DNA of 64,000 nt. Origin: JACDAN01 sp963847235 (GTDB lineage: Bacteria > Actinomycetota > Thermoleophilia > Gaiellales > Gaiellaceae). The stretch covers positions 1 through 64,000 of the forward strand of contig CAWJYU010000003.1 of assembly GCA_963847235.1 (NCBI GenBank). The letters run 5' to 3'. Each line of letters opens with the position of its first letter. Positions within the stretch are counted from its first letter, which is position 1. Below the pieces are notes generated by a model. That model searched no databases, was not told where the DNA came from, and worked only from the letters and a program-made list of their open reading frames with translations. This document shows positions 51,513-60,859 of this stretch, piece after piece. A program made the position numbers and the translations under genes.

Positions 51513-51532
51513 TTGACACTGAACCGGATAAG
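51513..51532 (+). promoter_or_regulatory. TTGACA box and candidate LacI operator ahead of the glycosidase
   Basis: A perfect TTGACA (51513-51518) is followed by TGAACCGGATAAG (51520-51532), matching the lacI site in its first eight bases. A -10 at the right distance would fall on the glycosidase start codon, so this may be a roadblock operator in a lacI-glycosidase transcript rather than a full promoter. Confidence 0.4.
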
Positions 51533-51534
51533 TG

Positions 51535-53527
51535 ATGGACTTTTCACATCCGGATGCGACCCTCGAAGAGATCCCAGGCGGTTACACCGTCCACGCGGGA
51601 CATCTCGACGCCCTGGATCGGCGCCAACTTCTGGTCGCGCACCGGCGGACCGCGCATGTGGATGCACTACGACCCCGCGGTTGTGCGAGATGAGCTCGAG
51701 GTTCTCTCCGACCACGGATGCACCGTCACCCGCTCGTTTTGCTACTGGCCGGACTTCGTCCCGGAGCCGGAGACCCTCGACGATCAGGTCCTCGACCGGT
51801 TCAGTGACTTCCTGGATGCGCACTCGGAGCTAGGGCTCGAAACGATCCCGACGCTCATCGTCGGGCACATGTCGGGGGAGAACTGGGATCCACCGTGGCG
51901 ACAGGGGCGCGACCTCTATCGTGACGTCTGGCTGGTCGGCCAGCAGGCCTGGTTCGCCGAGGAGATCGCGCGCCGATTTCACCGGCACGCAGTCGCCGCC
52001 TGGCTGCTCTCGAACGAGATGCCGCTCTACGGCGGGAGCGCGAGCGCCGCGGAGGTCACCGCCTGGGCTCGCATCCTCATCCAGGCCCTGCGCGCGGGTG
52101 GTGCGACCCAGCCGGTTTCGATCGGCGACGGGGCGTGGGGCGTGGAGGTGTCCGGTCAGGACAACGGCTACTCGCTGCGGGCGCTCGCGCCGCTCGTCGA
52201 CTTCTTCGGCCCGCACTCGTACCCGATGGAGGACGACCCGGTCCGGCAGGTCCTCACACCCGCGCTCGCGTGTGAGCTCGCGGGAAGCCTGGGCAAGCCG
52301 GTCGTGCTGGAGGAGTTCGGCGTCAGCTCGGACTTCGCCGCCGACGAGCACGCGGCCGCCTACTACCGCCAGGTGCTCCACACGTCGCTCCTCGCCGGAG
52401 CCCGCGGGTGGATCGCGTGGAACAACACGGACTTCGACGACCTCCGGCACCAGGACCCGTATCGCCATCACGTCTTCGAGCTGCACTTCGGCCTGACAGA
52501 CGTCCGCGGTCGTCCGAAGCCGCAGCTCCGCGTGATCAGCGAGTTCGCCGAGCTCGTGCGCGGCCTCTCGAGTGGCGAGTGGGAGCGCGTGGCGGGCGAC
52601 GCCGCTCTCGTCGTCCCCGAGCACTTCGAACGCGTCCTGCCGTTCACCGACCCGGCGTACCGGCAGGACCTGCGCGACAACCTGCTCCAGGCGTACGTCG
52701 CCGCCCGCGAGGCGGACCTCCCGGTCGAGCTCGTGCGAGAGCGCGACGGCCTTCCCGGCAGCGCCCGGCTCTACCTCGTGCCCTGCGCGAAGCTGTTGAC
52801 GTCGCCCGGGCTCGACCGGCTCCGCGAGCTCGCCGAGGCCGGCGCCACGGTGTACGCCTCCTACTTCGCCGGGAGCACCCCGACCCAGCGCGGCCCCTGG
52901 CTGTCGTGGCTGGACGAGATCTTCGGCGTCCGCCACCGGCTGCGGTACGGCCTCGTCGACCCGATCGAGGACGACGAGGTGATCTTCCAGTTCGTCGACG
53001 ACCTCGGCGACATCCCGGAGGGCGCTCGTCTCACCTTCCGCGTCGCCGGCGAGCCCAGCGCGCGCGCCTTCCTTCCCCTGGAGCCGCAGGGCGCGCAGGT
53101 CGTCGCGGTCGACGGGCATGGTCGGCCGGCTCTGCTCCGCCACAGCACCGGAGCCGGCTGCACCGTGCTCTGCACGTACCCGATCGAGCACATGGCCGCG
53201 AAGACTCCCGGCGTCAACCCCGAGGACACGTACCGGATCTACTCGGCGCTGGCCGAGGCGTCGGGCGTGTCGCGGCCGGTGCGGGTCGACGATCCGCGCG
53301 TTCTGGTCGGCCGGATCCGCAGCGGGGGCGCGGAGACCGCGCTCTTCGTGAACACCTCAGGGGAAACGCTTTCGACCCAACCAGTTCTGTCAGGCATCGA
53401 GCTCGATCCCGACCTGGGCGAGCTGACGCTCGAGCCGTTCGGCGCCGCGTCGATCCGATACGCGGGCTCACCCCCCGCCCGCGTATCGGCGACCGCGGCG
53501 AGCGAAGGGAGTGATGCCCGAGCGTGA
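51535..53527 (+). CDS. retaining-type glycoside hydrolase (cellulase/beta-galactosidase-like TIM barrel), frameshifted near the start
   Basis: The ATG at 51535 begins DFSHPDATLEEIPGGYTVHAG. One base appears missing near 51600, after which the main frame reads STPWIGANFWSRTGGPRMW. The barrel has SGENWDPPWR, AWLLSNEMPLYGG (acid/base Glu near 160) and KPVVLEEFGVSS (nucleophile Glu near 259), followed by a beta-galactosidase trimerisation-like alpha/beta domain and a beta-sandwich tail. It lacks a signal peptide, so it would act on imported oligosaccharides. GH5, GH42 and related clan A families cannot be separated by eye. The next gene overlaps it. Confidence 0.8.
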
Positions 53528-53530
53528 GAG

Positions 53531-53550
53531 TGACCGCTGAAAGTCGGTCA
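53531..53550 (+). promoter_or_regulatory. inverted repeat TGACCG-N8-CGGTCA before the binding-protein gene
   Basis: TGACCG (53531-53536) and CGGTCA (53545-53550) form a perfect six-base dyad 48 bp before the ATG of the importer binding protein. The half-site equals the core of the other candidate LacI sites (TTGACC/GGTCAA), with a longer spacer. Confidence 0.4.
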
Positions 53551-53598
53551 ACGTCGTCTAATCGACGAATGGAAGCAGGGAGGATGAGGAGGAGGATC

Positions 53599-55332
53599 AT
53601 GGCAAGCCGCAAGTCAAGGAGGAAGACCGAGGCCTTCGGTTTCGTCGCCAGCGTGGTCGCTCTCGCGGTTGTCGCGACGCTGACCGCGGGCGGGGCCGGA
53701 GCAGGTCCACAGGAAGCTGCCGCGGTGCCACGCGGTCAAACCCTCTATACGTCGGGCAAGCAGTGGGGTCCCTATACGAACTTCAACCCGCTCAAGCCCG
53801 ACTACAACACGGGCGTCGTCGGTCTCGTGTACGAGACGCTCTTCCGGTACGACCCACTCAAGGACAGGTTCATCCCGTGGCTCGCGAGTGGCGGGAAGTG
53901 GGTGGGCAGGAACTACGTCGTCACCGTGCGCAGCGGCGTCAAGTGGAGCGACGGGAAGCCGCTGACCGCTGCCGACGTGAAGTTCACCTTCGAGACGCAG
54001 AAGAACACGGGCGCCCAGTACGGGACGATGTGGAAGACCGGGCTCCAGCGGGTCACGACGAGGGGCCGGACCGTGACGTTCCACTTCAGGGGCGTCCCGA
54101 ATTATCAGGAGTGGGACTCGAACCGGTACACGGTCCCGATCGTGCCGAGGCACATCTTCAGGGCCTACAGCGCCAAGGAGCTCGTCTCCGGCAACGCCTC
54201 CAACACCAGGCGGATCGTCGGGACCGGCCCGTTCACCTACGGTGGCGGCGCCGGCGGGAGCCAGACGCTGCAGTGGAACAGGCGTGGCAACTGGTGGGCC
54301 ACGAAGGCCTATGGAATGAGGATGCCGATGCGCCACATCGTCGACATCCACAACACGTCGAACACGGCGTCGCTGCAGAACTTCCTGCAGAACCGGATCG
54401 ACCTGAGCAACAACTTCTTCCCCGGCATCAACAGGCACGTGGGAGGCAGGGTCGGCACCTACTACAAGCGGGCGCCGTACATGCTCGCCGCCAACACGGC
54501 GTGGCTCGTTCCCAACCTGACCAAGAAGCCGCTGAACGACGTCACGTTCCGCAGGGCACTCGCCGAGTCGATCGACATCAACAGGATCGTCGTCGCCGAC
54601 TACCAGCGGATCGTCTCGAAGGCCAATCCGACCGGCCTGCTCCCGAACTGGAACAAATGGGTCAACCAGGCGCAGGCCCGGAGCCTCGGCTTCAGCTACA
54701 GCACCTCGAGGGCGAGGAACCGATTGACGCAGGCCGGGTACAGGGACCGGAACGGCGACGGCTTCGTCGAGGACAAGGACGGATCGACAATCAACCTCAG
54801 GCTGATCGTCCCGAAGGGCTGGTCGGACTGGGAGACGGCGATCCAGATCATCGCCGACAGCGCCAAGGACGCCGGCATCAAGATCACGCCGGCCTATCCG
54901 GACTTCAACGGGCTCGTCGACGAGCGCAACACGGGCAAGTTCGAGCTCGTGATCAACAACGAGAAGCAGATCGGCAACACCGCGTACACCTACTACGACT
55001 ACCTGTTCCGCCTGCCGATCCTGGCGTCACAGACCGCGGCCAACTTCCAGCGGTTCTCGTCGCCACAGGCCTGGGCGCTTACTACGCAGCTGAACAAGGT
55101 CCCGAGCACGAGTGTCGCCCGGGCGAAGCGGATCCACTCGCAGATCCAACGGGTGATCCTCACGCAGTTGCCCGCAATTCCGCTCTGGTACAACGGCATG
55201 TGGGCGCAGTACAACACGACGCATTGGACGAACTTCCCGACCTCCAGCGGAAACCAGGCGACACCGTCGACCTGGAACGGCTACATCAACATGACGGGCA
55301 TCGACGCGCTTGCGAAGTTGAAGCCGAGGTAG
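53599..55332 (+). CDS. family-5 ABC transporter substrate-binding protein
   Basis: The ATG at 53599 follows repeated AGGAGG boxes and yields 577 residues. A basic N-terminus and helix (GFVASVVALAVVATLTAGGAGA) form a cleaved signal without lipobox. The family 5 solute-binding fold follows: GLVYETLFRYDPLKDRFIPWLA, VTVRSGVKWSDGKPLTAADVKFTFE and GTGPFTYGG. It is organised like peptide binders, but the same family carries cellobiose and beta-glucan oligosaccharide binders in thermophiles. The flanking glycosidases favour a sugar ligand here. Confidence 0.88.
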   Translation: MASRKSRRKTEAFGFVASVVALAVVATLTAGGAGAGPQEAAAVPRGQTLYTSGKQWGPYTNFNPLKPDYNTGVVGLVYETLFRYDPLKDRFIPWLASGGKWVGRNYVVTVRSGVKWSDGKPLTAADVKFTFETQKNTGAQYGTMWKTGLQRVTTRGRTVTFHFRGVPNYQEWDSNRYTVPIVPRHIFRAYSAKELVSGNASNTRRIVGTGPFTYGGGAGGSQTLQWNRRGNWWATKAYGMRMPMRHIVDIHNTSNTASLQNFLQNRIDLSNNFFPGINRHVGGRVGTYYKRAPYMLAANTAWLVPNLTKKPLNDVTFRRALAESIDINRIVVADYQRIVSKANPTGLLPNWNKWVNQAQARSLGFSYSTSRARNRLTQAGYRDRNGDGFVEDKDGSTINLRLIVPKGWSDWETAIQIIADSAKDAGIKITPAYPDFNGLVDERNTGKFELVINNEKQIGNTAYTYYDYLFRLPILASQTAANFQRFSSPQAWALTTQLNKVPSTSVARAKRIHSQIQRVILTQLPAIPLWYNGMWAQYNTTHWTNFPTSSGNQATPSTWNGYINMTGIDALAKLKPR

Positions 55333-55409
55333 GTCTTCACGACCAGTGACGGCAACCTAGAGTCGGGCCGCTGCTCCTCCTCCGGGAGGAGCGGCGGCCA
55401 CTTCTCGAC

Positions 55410-56396
55410 GTGAGCCGTTACCTCGCCCGCAAGCTCTCCATCTACCTGCTGACGTTCTTCGTCGCCGCGTCGATCGACTGGGCGATCCCGCGGCTCATGC
55501 CCGGCGATCCGATCTCGGGCCTGATCGCCCGGCTCCAGGCCGACCCGACCGCCGCCCAGGAGATGCACGGGTACTACACGGAGTCGTTCGGGTTCGACGA
55601 GCCGCTCTGGAGGCAGTACCTCAACTTCTGGCTCGGGCTCGCGCACGGCGACCTCGGCCCGAGCATCGCGTACGTCGGGTCGTCGGTCAGCGACCTGATC
55701 CGGGCGGCCATCCCGTACACGCTGGCGCTGCTGATCCCCGCGATCGTCCTCAGCTACATCGCCGGGAACAGGGTCGGAGCGCTCGCGGCGCGGCGGAAGG
55801 TGCTCGACAACACCGCGCTGCCGGTCGCCTACGTCCTCACGGCCACTCCGTACATGTGGCTGGCGCTCGTCCTCGCCTACTTCCTCGCGTTCCGCTGGCA
55901 GATCTTCCCGATCTCGGGCGCCTACGACTTCGCGCTCCAACCGGAGTGGACGTGGGAGTTCGCCCGCAGCTTCCTCCACCACTGGTTCCTCCCGTTCCTC
56001 ACCCTCTTCCTCGTCTCGTTCGGAGGCTGGGCGATCGGGATGAGGAACCTGATCATCTACGAGCTCGAGGCGGACTACGCGAACTATCTCCAGGCGCTCG
56101 GCGCGCCGAATCGGCTGGTCCGCAAGTACGCCTACCGCAACGCCGTGCTCCCGCAGATGTCCGGCCTCGCGCTCGCTCTGGGAGTCATCGTCGGCGGAGC
56201 CCTGGTCACCGAGATCGTGTTCGGCTATCCCGGTGTCGGCACCCTGATCATCACGGCGATCACGAACCGCGACTACTTCCTGCTCCAGGGCATCTTCCTG
56301 TTCATCATCGTCGGCGTCCTGATCGCGAACTTCCTGGTCGACATCGCCTACGTGATCGTCGACCCGCGAACGCGTACGGGGCTTCAGGGGTCCTAG
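55410..56396 (+). CDS. ABC transporter permease, DppB type
   Basis: The 328-residue GTG-started protein has six helices and the DppB/OppB features: an N-terminal IDWAIPRLMPGDPI, a large periplasmic loop (QADPTAAQEMHGYYTESFGFDEPLWRQYLNFWLGLAHGDLG) and the EAA loop YANYLQALGAPNRLVRKYAYRNAVLPQMSGLALALG. It forms half of the membrane pore with the next gene. Confidence 0.92.
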   Translation: MSRYLARKLSIYLLTFFVAASIDWAIPRLMPGDPISGLIARLQADPTAAQEMHGYYTESFGFDEPLWRQYLNFWLGLAHGDLGPSIAYVGSSVSDLIRAAIPYTLALLIPAIVLSYIAGNRVGALAARRKVLDNTALPVAYVLTATPYMWLALVLAYFLAFRWQIFPISGAYDFALQPEWTWEFARSFLHHWFLPFLTLFLVSFGGWAIGMRNLIIYELEADYANYLQALGAPNRLVRKYAYRNAVLPQMSGLALALGVIVGGALVTEIVFGYPGVGTLIITAITNRDYFLLQGIFLFIIVGVLIANFLVDIAYVIVDPRTRTGLQGS

Positions 56397-56398
56397 CC

Positions 56399-57320
56399 GT
56401 GGCCACCGTCGAGCCGCAGCAGGAGACCGTCGTCGCGGGCGCGGTCGTCGCCCCGACCGTCACTCCCCAGAGGCGCCGGCGCAGCGAGATCCTCTACTTC
56501 GCGTTTCGGAACAAGAAGCTCGTGGCGGGGCTCTCGCTGCTCGTGTTCATGCTCCTCTTCGCGATCGTCGGCCCGATGATCACGGAGTACGACCCCTTCG
56601 AGTTCTACGACGCGCTCGGCCAGCCGCCGTCGAAGGAGCACTGGTTCGGCACGACGGCACCCGGCCAGGACGTCTACGCCCAGTTCGTCTACGGGTTGCG
56701 CTCGAGCTTCATCGTCGGCGCCGTGGCGGGGACCGTGGCCGCCGTCATCGGGATGGCGGTCGGCTTCATCGCCGGCTACTTCGGCGGCATCGTCGACGAC
56801 ATCCTCAGCATGCTCACGAACGTCGTGCTCGTGATCCCGACGATCGCGGTGCTGATCATCGTGTCCGCGTACCTCTCGGTCGGGAGCCTGCTCTGGGAGG
56901 CGTTGCTGATCGGAGTCACGTCCTGGCCGTGGGCGGCACGCGCGATCAGGGCGCAGACCTTCTCGCTCGCGACGCGCGACTTCGTCAGCCTCGCGCGGCT
57001 TTCGGGCCAGGGGACGCTGGCGGATCATCGTCAGGGAGATCGCGCCGAACATGAGCTCCTATCTCTTCCTGACGTTCATCCTCCTGTTCGGCGGCTCGAT
57101 CCTGATCGCGGCGACCCTCGACTTCCTCGGGCTCGGCCCCTCCGAGGTGATGTCGCTCGGCCTGATGCTGAACGTTGCCGTGTCGAACAGCGCGCTCGTG
57201 CTCGGCATGTGGTGGTGGTTCATCGTCCCCGGGATCGGGATCACCGCCATCGTCGCCGCCCTGTACGTGATGAACGTCGGACTGGACGAGGTCTTCAACC
57301 CGAGGCTGCGCCGGACGTGA
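56399..57320 (+). CDS. ABC transporter permease, DppC type, frameshifted
   Basis: The GTG at 56399 begins ATVEPQQETVVAG and leads to RNKKLVAGLSLLVFMLLFAIVGPMI, HWFGTTAPGQDVYAQFVYGLRSSF and DFVSLARLSGQGT. One extra C near 57017 breaks the frame in the EAA loop. The correct frame reads WRIIVREIAPNMSSYLFLTFILLFGGSIL and ends at 57320 with FNPRLRRT. The restored permease is about 307 residues and is the second pore subunit. Confidence 0.9.
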
Positions 57321-58267
57321 GCGTCAAGGTCGACAACCTCCGCGTCTACTACCGCACGCTCCGCGGCGACGTCCAGGCCGTGGACGGCGTCACCTTCGGG
57401 ATCGAAGACGGCGAGATCATGGGTCTCGCCGGCGAGTCGGGCTGTGGGAAGTCCACGCTCGGCAAGAGCCTGATCCGCATGGACAGCCGCATGCAGCACG
57501 TCGAGGGGCAAGTCCGGCTCGACGACGACGTCCTGCCGATCGCCGACACGAAGGCGATGAACCGTTACCGGTTCAAGAGCGTCTCGATCGTTCCCCAGTA
57601 CGCGATGAGCGCGATGACGCCGACGCGCAAGGTGGGGAAGATGATCGAGGAGCTGCTGGAGTCGCGAGGCGTCCGCTTCTCGACCATCCGACCAGAGCTG
57701 GAGCGTCGCCTCACGCTCGTCGGGCTCTCACGGGACGTGCTCGGGATGTACCCGATCGAGCTCTCGGGCGGGATGAAGCAGCGGGTCGTGATGGTGCTCT
57801 CCACGCTGCTCAACCCGGCGCTTCTGATTGCCGACGAGATCACCTCGGCGCTGGACGTCTCGACGCAGAAGGCGGTCGCCGAGACGCTCGTCGAGTTCCG
57901 CGACCGCGGCTACGTCAAGAGCATGATGGTGATCACGCACGACCTTGCGATCCTCTACCAGGTCGCCGACAGCATCCTCGTCATGTACGCGGGCAAGCTC
58001 GCGGAGAAGGCGCCGGCCGAGGTGATCATCGACTCGCCGCTCCATCCCTACACCCAGCTGCTGATCTCGTCGCTGCCCGAGGTCGGGGTGACCTACGAGG
58101 AGCAGAAGCTCACTGGGATCCCCGGCCGGCCGCCGCCCCTGCTCGATCCGCCGACGGGCTGCCGGTTCCGGGACCGCTGCCCCTTCGCATTCGAGAAGTG
58201 CGTCGAAGACCCGCCCTTCCTCGAAGTCGCGCCGGGCCACGAAGTCGCCTGCTGGAAGGTCTTTTAG
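57317..58267 (+). CDS. ABC transporter ATP-binding protein, DppD type
   Basis: A GTG overlapping the permease stop gives 316 residues: Walker A GESGCGKST, Q-loop PQYAMSAMTPT, signature LSGGMKQR, Walker B ALLIADEI and switch THDLAILYQVAD. The oligopeptide/dipeptide C-terminal region has GRPPPLLDPPTGCRFRDRCPFAFEKC, where the four cysteines of this subfamily bind an iron-sulfur cluster in homologues. It pairs with the ATPase at 58435. Confidence 0.93.
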   Translation: MSVKVDNLRVYYRTLRGDVQAVDGVTFGIEDGEIMGLAGESGCGKSTLGKSLIRMDSRMQHVEGQVRLDDDVLPIADTKAMNRYRFKSVSIVPQYAMSAMTPTRKVGKMIEELLESRGVRFSTIRPELERRLTLVGLSRDVLGMYPIELSGGMKQRVVMVLSTLLNPALLIADEITSALDVSTQKAVAETLVEFRDRGYVKSMMVITHDLAILYQVADSILVMYAGKLAEKAPAEVIIDSPLHPYTQLLISSLPEVGVTYEEQKLTGIPGRPPPLLDPPTGCRFRDRCPFAFEKCVEDPPFLEVAPGHEVACWKVF

Positions 58268-58296
58268 GTGCCCCGCCCAGCAATACACGCCGGCCC

Positions 58297-58373
58297 CTCG
58301 CCCGCGATCACGCGGCGCCAGGAACCACCCTCGCCCTTGCAAAGGCCGCAGAGGGCCTTTGACGCGGGCGAGT
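58297..58373 (+). promoter_or_regulatory. intercistronic hairpin with a competing alternative arm
   Basis: In the 167-bp gap between the two ATPase genes, CTCGCCC (58331-58337) and CAAAGGCC (58341-58348) pair with GGCCTTTG (58355-58362) and GGGCGAG (58367-58373) around loop GCAGAG. An upstream CTCGCCCGCG (58297-58306) is perfectly complementary to CGCGGGCGAG (58364-58373), so the outer stem has two mutually exclusive partners. No U-tract follows, so it is not a simple terminator. Confidence 0.45.
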
Positions 58374-58434
58374 GCGGCCCCTGGCTTGGTGCTCGCGACC
58401 GAGGAACTCGGCAGCATCACTGGACGGGGCACTG

Positions 58435-59331
58435 ATGTTGAAACTCGACCGGGTCACGAAGGTCTACAAGGTCGGCACCTTCGGCGGGAAGCGCCTGACC
58501 GCGGTCCGCGACGTCTCCTTCGATCTCCGCCCCGGCGAGGTCGTCTCGCTGATCGGCGAGAGCGGCAGCGGGAAGTCGACCGTCGGGAAGATGATCCTCC
58601 GGCTGACGCCGGTCACGGACGGCTCGATCACGTTCGAGGGGACCGACGTCTCCACGCTCGAGCGGCGGCGCCTGAAGGGCTACCACGGCGACGTGCAGGG
58701 CGTCTTCCAGGATCCCTTCAGCTCGTACAACCCGATCTTCAAGATCGACCGCGTCTTCAGCATGATCCGCGGCGCGTACTTTTCGGGGATGAGCGGCTCG
58801 GACTGGGGCCGCAAGCTGGACGCATCCCTCCACGCCGTGAGCCTCGAGCCCGAGGCGGTGCTGGGCAAGTACCCGCACCAGCTCAGCGGCGGCCAGCTTC
58901 AGCGGCTGCTGATCGCGCGCGCGCTCCTGCTCGACATCAAGTACCTGGTCGCGGACGAGATCATCAGCATGCTCGACGCCTCGACCCGGATCGACGTGCT
59001 GAACCTGCTCGGCGAGCTGAAGGCTCGCGGGCTCGGCGTCCTCTTCATCACGCATGACCTCTCGCTCGGCAACTACATCAGCGAGCGGACCGTGATCCTG
59101 CGCCGCGGGAGCATCGTCGAGATGGGGGCGACGGAGAAGGTCTTCGGGAACCCGATGCACCCCTATACCAAGCTGCTGATCGCTTCCGTGCCGCCGCTGC
59201 ACAAGAAGTGGGCGGAGGTCGAGCAGGAGGTCGGTCTGCCCGGCGGCCGGATCGGCGAGCCGGCCGATGCGGAGCCGCTGCACGAGGTCGAGGACGACCA
59301 CCTGGTCGCTCTCGGCCCGGACGCGTTCTAA
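58435..59331 (+). CDS. ABC transporter ATP-binding protein, DppF type
   Basis: The ATG at 58435 gives 298 residues: Walker A GESGSGKST, Q-loop VFQDPFSSYNPIFK, signature LSGGQLQR, Walker B YLVADEI (with an IISMLDAS D-loop) and switch THDLSLG. The C-terminal PMHPYTKLLIASVPPL is typical of the second oligopeptide-type ATPase. It completes the five-gene importer. The stop overlaps the opposing GH1 stop by three bases. Confidence 0.92.
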   Translation: MLKLDRVTKVYKVGTFGGKRLTAVRDVSFDLRPGEVVSLIGESGSGKSTVGKMILRLTPVTDGSITFEGTDVSTLERRRLKGYHGDVQGVFQDPFSSYNPIFKIDRVFSMIRGAYFSGMSGSDWGRKLDASLHAVSLEPEAVLGKYPHQLSGGQLQRLLIARALLLDIKYLVADEIISMLDASTRIDVLNLLGELKARGLGVLFITHDLSLGNYISERTVILRRGSIVEMGATEKVFGNPMHPYTKLLIASVPPLHKKWAEVEQEVGLPGGRIGEPADAEPLHEVEDDHLVALGPDAF

Positions 59332-60680
59332 GTGGTTTCCGGCTCGGGCAGCTGCCCGGCGCCGATCAGGTCCCGGTACCAGTAGAAGCTCGACTTCGGG
59401 ACGCGCTCGAGCGTCGAGTAGTCGACGTAGAGGAGCCCGAAGCGCCGGGAGTAGCCGTACGCCCACTCGAAGTTGTCGAGCAGCGACCACACGAAGTACC
59501 CGCGGACCGGGATGCCGTCGGCGATCGCGCTGCCGACCGCGCCCAGGTACTTGTTGAGGTAGTCGATCCGGTCGCGGTCCTCGACTCGCCCGTCGTGGAG
59601 GAGCACGTCCGGGAAGGCGCCTCCGTTCTCCGTCACGTACAGCTTCTGGACGCCGTAGTCGCGGTGCAGCCGGGTGAGGACGTCGGAGATCCCGCTGGGA
59701 TAGATCTCCCAGCCCATCTCCGTCGTCGGGCCGCCGTTCGTCACGGTCTGCGGCTTCCCCTCCGAGTCGGCCTCGATGACCGTCCGCGAGTAGTTGTTCA
59801 GCCCCACGAAGTCGATCGGCGCGGAGATCGCGGCCAGGTCGCCGTCGCGGACCGGCGGCGCCGAGTCGCCGAGGTGCTCGAGGACGTCGTCCGGGTAGCT
59901 GCCCCGCAGGACCGGGTCGAAGAAGAGCCTGTTCCGGAAGCCGTCCTGCTCCCTCGCGGCCTCGATGTCGCGTGGGTCGTCGCTCGCCGGGTACACCGGC
60001 CATGAGTCGAGGACGATGCCGACCTCGGATCCGGGGCTCTCGCGCCGGAGTGCCTCGAGCGCGAGGCCGTGCGAAAGGAGCACGTGGTGCGCGGCGGCCG
60101 CGGCGGCGGGGAGCTCGGTCCTGCCCGGCGCGTGGAGGCCAAGTGCGTAGCCGAGCCACGAGACGCAGTACGGCTCGTTCTGCGTCAGCCAGTCGCGGAC
60201 GCGGTCGCCGAGCCGTTGGGCGACGACCCCGACGTACTCGCCGAATGCCTCCGCCGTGGCGCGCGAAGGCCAGCCGCCGGCGTCTTCGAGTGCCTGCGGG
60301 AGGTCCCAGTGGTAGAGCGAGACGAACGGCCGGATGCCGGCGGCGAGTAGGTCGTCGACCAGACGGTCGTAGAAGTCGAGGCCCGCTTCGTTGACGCGTC
60401 CGCGTCCCTCCGGCACGACGCGGGGCCAGGCGATCGAGAAGCGGTAGGCGTCGAGGCCGAGCTCCTGCATGCGCTCGATGTCCACGCCGTAGCGGTGGTA
60501 GGAGTCGCACGCGATCGCTCCCGAGTCGCCGTTGCGGATCTTGCCCGGCGTATCGCAGAACGTGTCCCAGATGCTCGCGCCTCGCCCGTCGGCCTCGGTC
60601 GCGCCCTCGATCTGGTACGCCGACGTCGCCGCGCCCCAGAGGAAATCGCTGGGAAAGTCTCGTCCGTTCATGCTCGTCAT
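59328..60680 (-). CDS. GH1 family beta-glucosidase
   Basis: From the ATG at 60680 (TSMNGRDFPSDFLWGAATSAYQIEGA) this gives about 450 residues, the usual GH1 size. The acid/base Glu is in LTQNEPYC near 165 and the nucleophile in LYVTENGGA near 350. YRFSIAWPRVVP, LYHWDLPQAL and WSLLDNFEWAYGYSRRFGL are all canonical. It hydrolyses beta-glucosides or beta-galactosides in the cytoplasm. A LacI-type site lies 11 bp ahead of the start, joining it to the importer locus. Confidence 0.94.
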   Translation of the reverse strand: MTSMNGRDFPSDFLWGAATSAYQIEGATEADGRGASIWDTFCDTPGKIRNGDSGAIACDSYHRYGVDIERMQELGLDAYRFSIAWPRVVPEGRGRVNEAGLDFYDRLVDDLLAAGIRPFVSLYHWDLPQALEDAGGWPSRATAEAFGEYVGVVAQRLGDRVRDWLTQNEPYCVSWLGYALGLHAPGRTELPAAAAAAHHVLLSHGLALEALRRESPGSEVGIVLDSWPVYPASDDPRDIEAAREQDGFRNRLFFDPVLRGSYPDDVLEHLGDSAPPVRDGDLAAISAPIDFVGLNNYSRTVIEADSEGKPQTVTNGGPTTEMGWEIYPSGISDVLTRLHRDYGVQKLYVTENGGAFPDVLLHDGRVEDRDRIDYLNKYLGAVGSAIADGIPVRGYFVWSLLDNFEWAYGYSRRFGLLYVDYSTLERVPKSSFYWYRDLIGAGQLPEPETT

Positions 60681-60690
60681 GGACACTAGC

Positions 60691-60716
60691 TTAACCGGTC
60701 AAGCACGTTTGTCCAA
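60691..60716 (-). promoter_or_regulatory. GH1 promoter with candidate LacI operator
   Basis: On the minus strand TTGGAC (60716-60711), a 17-base spacer and TAAGCT (-10, about 60693-60688) form a plausible promoter. The spacer/-10 boundary contains TTGACCGGTTAA (60702-60691), the best dyad of the four LacI-type sites. The transcript would have a very short leader. Confidence 0.5.
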
Positions 60717-60859
60717 GCCGAACTGCACCAAATCGGATATTTCTCCGCTACCGTGTGTCGCAGGGACGGCATCGGGCCGCTCCCGTGAGGTGAGCTTCTC
60801 GTTTCTTCTTCGGCGGTTTCGAGGCAGGCGAATCTCGAACCGAACTGAAGGAGAACCAC

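Noticed and set aside
51554..51556. ATG at 51554 as the glycosidase start
   Set aside because: No ribosome-binding site, and the first 15 residues look shifted. The frame from 51535 gives a sensible N-terminus joined by one indel.
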